Shown here piece by piece: positions 5,885 through 8,598 of a stretch of DNA of 8,598 bases; position 1 is the first letter of the stretch, and the number at the start of each line of letters is the position of its first letter. Origin of the DNA: JBEKJU01 sp050011095 (GTDB lineage: Bacteria; Desulfobacterota; Syntrophorhabdia; Syntrophorhabdales; WCHB1-27). The notes beneath the pieces are model-generated. The model saw only the letters and a list, made by a program, of their open reading frames with translations. It made no database searches and had not been told where the DNA came from. The stretch lies in the NCBI GenBank assembly GCA_050011095.1, contig JBEKJU010000280.1:1-8598 (forward strand). The letters are read 5' to 3'. The position numbers and the translations under genes are program-made.

Positions 5885-7687
5885 CTACCCCTCACCAAAC
5901 TTATGACACTCACCGCAAAATGTAGGCGCATTATGGTTCTTTCTGTCGCCATGGCACGCGAGGCACGTTTCGCGTGTAGTAACCTTCCACGTGTGGGGCG
6001 TGTGGCAGGCGGTACATCCGGCGTCGACATGGGCGCCCGTCCCGTGCAGGCTTCCAAGGGTCCCATGACAGGAGGTGCAGCTTGCCAGAGGTTTCACCTC
6101 CCCCTCTTCGAGATGGCAAGCGTCGCAGCCGGTGGACATCATGGGTGCTGAGTCAGAGAATTTGTGACAGGAGATGCAGCGGGCCGGCGGCTGGTAGCCT
6201 GCCCGGTGGCAAAGGTTGCAGAGGATCTGGCCATGTTCGCCATTCAATGGGAAGGGATGCCACGGTTCTTTACTGGCGAGGGGGGTACCTCCGAGGGGCA
6301 AGAGCGGGCCACGCTGGGGAGCTGTGTGGCAGACGGAGCAGGAGTTGATGAGTGTCTTGCCCGAAGCCGTCCGGTGGAAGCCGTCGTGGCACCTGAAACA
6401 CCCGGGCCAGTTGCGGTGGCCGATATGGTTTGGATACGTCGTCCAGTTAACGTTCATTGGCGGAAAAACGTTCTGATCGTAGATCATCGTAAGGGCCGAG
6501 ATCGCCTTCTCGACCAGCTCTTTCTGGTCCTTGGCCTTCGAATAGTTCTTCGCGTAGTACCCCTCGATGTACCCCCGAATGGCCTGATGGACATCCTTTT
6601 CGGCGTGGTAGTCTTTTGTGAGGGCGTCTACCGCAAGCTTCTTGATCCACGGAAGGTTGGGCGAAATATTGCCCCCTTCCATAGCTTTGTCTACGGCTGT
6701 TTCGGGAGGAAGAAACACGTGCGAAGGCCGGTTGTGGCAATCCATGCAATCCACCGTCTTCACAGGCAGTCCGCGCAGATCTTTGTCAGAAACACGCGAA
6801 TCTTCATAGACTGCGACCGATCCATCCCATCGCTCCACCCTGACCCATGGGATGTGCTCCTGCTGACGATCAGTCGCCTTGAAGGAGACCTTCGTGTTGA
6901 CAATCATATGCCAATGAATTCCCGCGTTCTCACCCAGATTAGGAGTCCCTCCCCCTGTTCTTACCACAAGGCCGATCTGCTCCGGGCTATTCTTTTCGTC
7001 GTACCGGAAATGGGGGTACTGCATCAACTGTGCACCGTAGAACTTTTGCGGCCAATGACATTCTTCGCAAATTTCTCGTGCGGGGCGTAGATTCTTGATC
7101 GGTACCGGAATGGGCCTCGAGTACGTACCGGATAGGGTGGCGATAACCTGGGGCACCCCGGAGAGCTTCGATTTTACATACCAGGGTACCCCGGGGCCGA
7201 CGTGGCAATTGACACACGCCACGCGCGCGTGAGGGCCGTTCAAATAGGCCGTGTACTCGGGTTTCATTACCTGATGACACAATCTCCCGCAGAAAGTGGT
7301 GGAGTCGGTAAAGAGGTAGCCATTGTAGCCGGTGGTGGCTAACAGGATTGCGAGCAGAGTGCCGCCCGCCAGGGCGAGGGTGAATATTCTTCGCTGGCGC
7401 GCATCGTTGAGGTCAAGCCGCGGGTAAGGCAACGCCTCCCCGGACCCGACCCGGCGTCTTCTTCGACTCTCCCGGCGCGATCCATACAAGAATATCAAGA
7501 TACCCAACGACAGGAACCCTGGGGCGATCATGTAGGTAAAAATGCCGATATAGGGGCTTGGTCTTTTTGAGCTGAAATCCACTACGAAGGCTAACGCCAT
7601 CAGCAAAACGCTGACGGCGACGATCAGGCCGCCGAAGTAACTTACTGTATTGCGGTAAAGAGTCGCCCCCTTTGCTTTCTTGTCCAC
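5885..7687 (-). CDS. Inner-membrane 13-heme c-type cytochrome, NapC/NirT-like with haem-rich C-terminal extension
   Basis: Intact, 600 residues. The start is GTG 7687 with AGAGGAG about 7 bases upstream. Three hydrophobic helices lie at about 17-38, 45-69 and 100-124. The basic loop RRESRRRRR (71-79) places the N-terminus and that loop in the cytoplasm, and everything after residue ~125 in the periplasm. Haem sites begin at C133 (CGRLCH, a CX3CH), 158, 207, 314, 430, 450, 490, 504, 521, 537, 558, 575 and 591; the last twelve are CXXCH. The first part (CHQVMKPEY, PHARVACVNCH, KSKLSG, CEECHWPQKFYG) is NapC/NirT-like, a family that passes electrons from menaquinol to periplasmic acceptors. Three helices followed by a NapC/NirT domain recall ImcH of Geobacter, which as I remember has seven haems. 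The seven sites from 490 on form an extra haem-rich tail. Electron transfer to a terminal reductase or towards the outer membrane is an inference. Confidence 0.93.
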   Translation of the reverse strand: MDKKAKGATLYRNTVSYFGGLIVAVSVLLMALAFVVDFSSKRPSPYIGIFTYMIAPGFLSLGILIFLYGSRRESRRRRRVGSGEALPYPRLDLNDARQRRIFTLALAGGTLLAILLATTGYNGYLFTDSTTFCGRLCHQVMKPEYTAYLNGPHARVACVNCHVGPGVPWYVKSKLSGVPQVIATLSGTYSRPIPVPIKNLRPAREICEECHWPQKFYGAQLMQYPHFRYDEKNSPEQIGLVVRTGGGTPNLGENAGIHWHMIVNTKVSFKATDRQQEHIPWVRVERWDGSVAVYEDSRVSDKDLRGLPVKTVDCMDCHNRPSHVFLPPETAVDKAMEGGNISPNLPWIKKLAVDALTKDYHAEKDVHQAIRGYIEGYYAKNYSKAKDQKELVEKAISALTMIYDQNVFPPMNVNWTTYPNHIGHRNWPGCFRCHDGFHRTASGKTLINSCSVCHTAPQRGPLLPLGGTPLASKEPWHPFPLNGEHGQILCNLCHRAGYQPPARCISCHKFSDSAPMMSTGCDACHLEEGEVKPLASCTSCHGTLGSLHGTGAHVDAGCTACHTPHTWKVTTRETCLACHGDRKNHNAPTFCGECHKFGEG

Positions 7688-7717
7688 AGTAGCTCTCCTC
7701 TTGGCTACACCTGGCGA

Positions 7718-7753
7718 CTACATGCTCCGCTTCATTATGTTTGCGTTATCCAT
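7718..7753 (-). CDS. Possible 11-residue leader ORF upstream of the cytochrome
   Basis: On the - strand, ATG at 7753 begins MDNANIMKRSM and stops at TAG 7718-7720, 30 bases before the cytochrome GTG. AAGGAA lies about 12 bases upstream, further than ideal. Its length is within chance expectation. It could be a leader peptide or meaningless; I have no homology to support it. Confidence 0.15.
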   Translation of the reverse strand: MDNANIMKRSM

Positions 7754-7766
7754 TGCCGGACGTTCC

Positions 7767-8153
7767 TTAAGGCCTCGCTTGATCACGCCGAAAGCACGGG
7801 TTGAACCCGATACTTAACAATCTAAGTCTTGCTAACCCTGGGTTTCCGACCCATCTGCTCCTTTCGCCCTTCTGCCCCTCCTCCTTCGGGCCGGTTGTGT
7901 TGGACATAAGCTTGCTTACAACGAGGTCATAAGCGTTATGTCGAACCTTTCTTTTTCTCGGCAGCCATTGATTCATCTGCCCATCACTCATTCCCTGCTT
8001 CTTCATGGATTTTCTCAGACCCGCAACCCAGCGATTGACAGAGGCTTCGTCTGTTTCGAGCATCTGGACTATCTCTCCCGTCTCTTTCTCCTTTCAATTA
8101 TCGAATAGTAGCTGGAGAGTTTCCTCGGTAACGTCGGTTTTACGTGTGGCCAT
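7767..8153 (-). pseudogene. Small helix-turn-helix-like protein interrupted by in-frame TGA
   Basis: On the - strand ATG 8153 follows GAGAGGTGA, a good ribosome binding site, and reads MATRKTDVTEETLQLLFDN before a TGA at 8094-8096. The same frame then continues KEKETGEIVQMLETDEASVN, RWVAGLRKSMKKQGMSDGQM and on to TAA at 7767-7769 (128 codons in total). The TGA most simply replaces TGG (Trp). The helical pattern IVQMLETDEASVNRWVAGLRK resembles a helix-turn-helix in which a recognition helix follows a short turn, but I do not recognise a named family. A restart at ATG 8063 would give 98 residues. The last ~40 residues look low-quality (KEEGQKGERSRW and beyond) and may be out-of-family. It lies 80 bases upstream of the cytochrome on the same strand, so a former regulator is conceivable but not shown. 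Confidence 0.45.
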
Positions 8154-8502
8154 ATTCACCTCTCAAGTTTATGTATTTCACCACATTATATTCCCAATCA
8201 AAGGATTAAGGAAAGCAAAATCTTACTGATTGTTTGGACGATGTCTTGACAGGAGAGAATTCCCCGGCTTTCCCATAACATAAGGCACACCTCCCGGTTG
8301 AGCTTCTGCAATAAGACCACGTGTTAAGATTCTCTCACAAAGACCTCATCTCTCTTGGAACTTCGCGGCTTTGCCACGTCACCTTTCCCTTGTTTCATCC
8401 TCACGGTTGACATCACATCCGTCCAAAATAACTTTTCGGAGGACGCCCCGAACAGGTAGAATTTGAATTGCTTGGGCCCAAATAAAACCTTAGGGGGCGC
8501 CC
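8154..8502. other. Non-coding stretch ahead of the IS4-type transposase
   Basis: Apart from the ribosome binding site of the - strand gene at its left end, I see no gene in these 349 bases. The right part must contain the left end of the IS4-type element, probably somewhere between 8400 and 8460, but the terminal repeat cannot be fixed because the other end lies outside the window. Confidence 0.45.
8407..8434 (+). promoter_or_regulatory. Candidate promoter for the IS4-type transposase
   Basis: TTGACA at 8407-8412 is a perfect -35 hexamer. TAACTT at 8429-8434, 16 bases on, is a weak -10. It lies about 70 bases before the transposase ATG. The call rests on the -35 box alone and is tentative. 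Confidence 0.3.
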
Positions 8503-8598
8503 ATGAATCAGTTTAGCAGCGTATTCGGTCAGATGCTACAGATATTCCCAAAGAGCCAGTTCTACTCGGCGGTGAGGGAGACGGAAAGCGAGAAGGGG
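8503..8598 (+). CDS. IS4-family transposase (DUF4372 type), 5' end, cut by window edge
   Basis: ATG 8503 begins MNQFSSVFGQMLQIFPKSQF and continues YSAVRETESEKG, open to the window edge (32 codons). This is the characteristic N-terminal DUF4372 domain found on a group of IS4 transposases. The run of G at 8493-8497 is a usable ribosome binding site about 5 bases ahead. The catalytic DDE domain would lie beyond the window, so whether the element is intact cannot be judged. Confidence 0.85.
   Translation, partial: MNQFSSVFGQMLQIFPKSQFYSAVRETESEKG

Noticed and set aside
6164..7090. 308-codon + strand frame opposite the multiheme cytochrome.
   Set aside because: It is the shadow of the cytochrome coding strand, has no recognisable domain, and the haem motifs on the - strand settle the coding strand.
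8005..8229. 74-codon + strand frame near the right end.
   Set aside because: It is antisense to the small - strand HTH-like gene, which has a good ribosome binding site.
1..8598. CRISPR array, tRNA or rRNA genes, or a phage or defence system.
   Set aside because: I saw no regularly spaced repeats, no tRNA-like cloverleaf or rRNA sequence, and no defence-family domains.

Overview
The window looks like a degraded accessory stretch of a moderately GC-rich bacterial chromosome. A membrane-bound 13-heme c-type cytochrome, a cytochrome P460-family protein, a class II fumarase and malic enzyme together suggest an anaerobic or facultatively respiring Gram-negative (deltaproteobacterial or Nitrospirota-like). 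That assignment is an inference from gene content; nothing here fixes the taxon. Only two long genes are intact: an exported HExxH metallopeptidase (902-1909, +) and the multiheme cytochrome (5885-7687, -). Nearly everything else is broken.

Layout. 201-500 is the 5' end of an IS1182-type transposase, cut off after its N-terminal domain and fused in frame to unrelated coding-like debris (about 500-880). The metallopeptidase follows. 1910-2178 holds no gene. 2179-2634 (-) is the C-terminal remnant of an IS110-family transposase with an in-frame TAG. From 2759 runs fumC, split over three frames by two one-base losses. A strong ribosome binding site then leads into a malic enzyme cut off after about 192 residues. 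A cytochrome P460-family gene (4887-5422) comes next, with a frameshift just after its signal peptide; its body lies in the malic enzyme frame, so one spurious fused reading frame spans both. A truncated NTF2-like gene (5471-5761) ends the + strand run.

On the - strand and convergent to this lies the 600-residue cytochrome: three membrane helices, one CX3CH and twelve CXXCH sites. Upstream of it is a small helix-turn-helix-like gene broken by an in-frame TGA (7767-8153). The right edge enters an IS4-type (DUF4372) transposase at 8503.

How the parts would work together. Fumarase and malic enzyme would convert fumarate to malate to pyruvate. The cytochrome probably takes electrons from the quinone pool to periplasmic acceptors, and the P460-type protein is a periplasmic haem protein of uncertain substrate. 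The fumarase-malic enzyme pair cannot work as read: malic enzyme has lost its catalytic metal site and NAD domain. No wholly new system is visible. The most distinctive item is the 13-heme cytochrome with its C-terminal haem-rich extension. Three insertion sequence families and many broken genes indicate local decay, although some one-base losses could be assembly errors.
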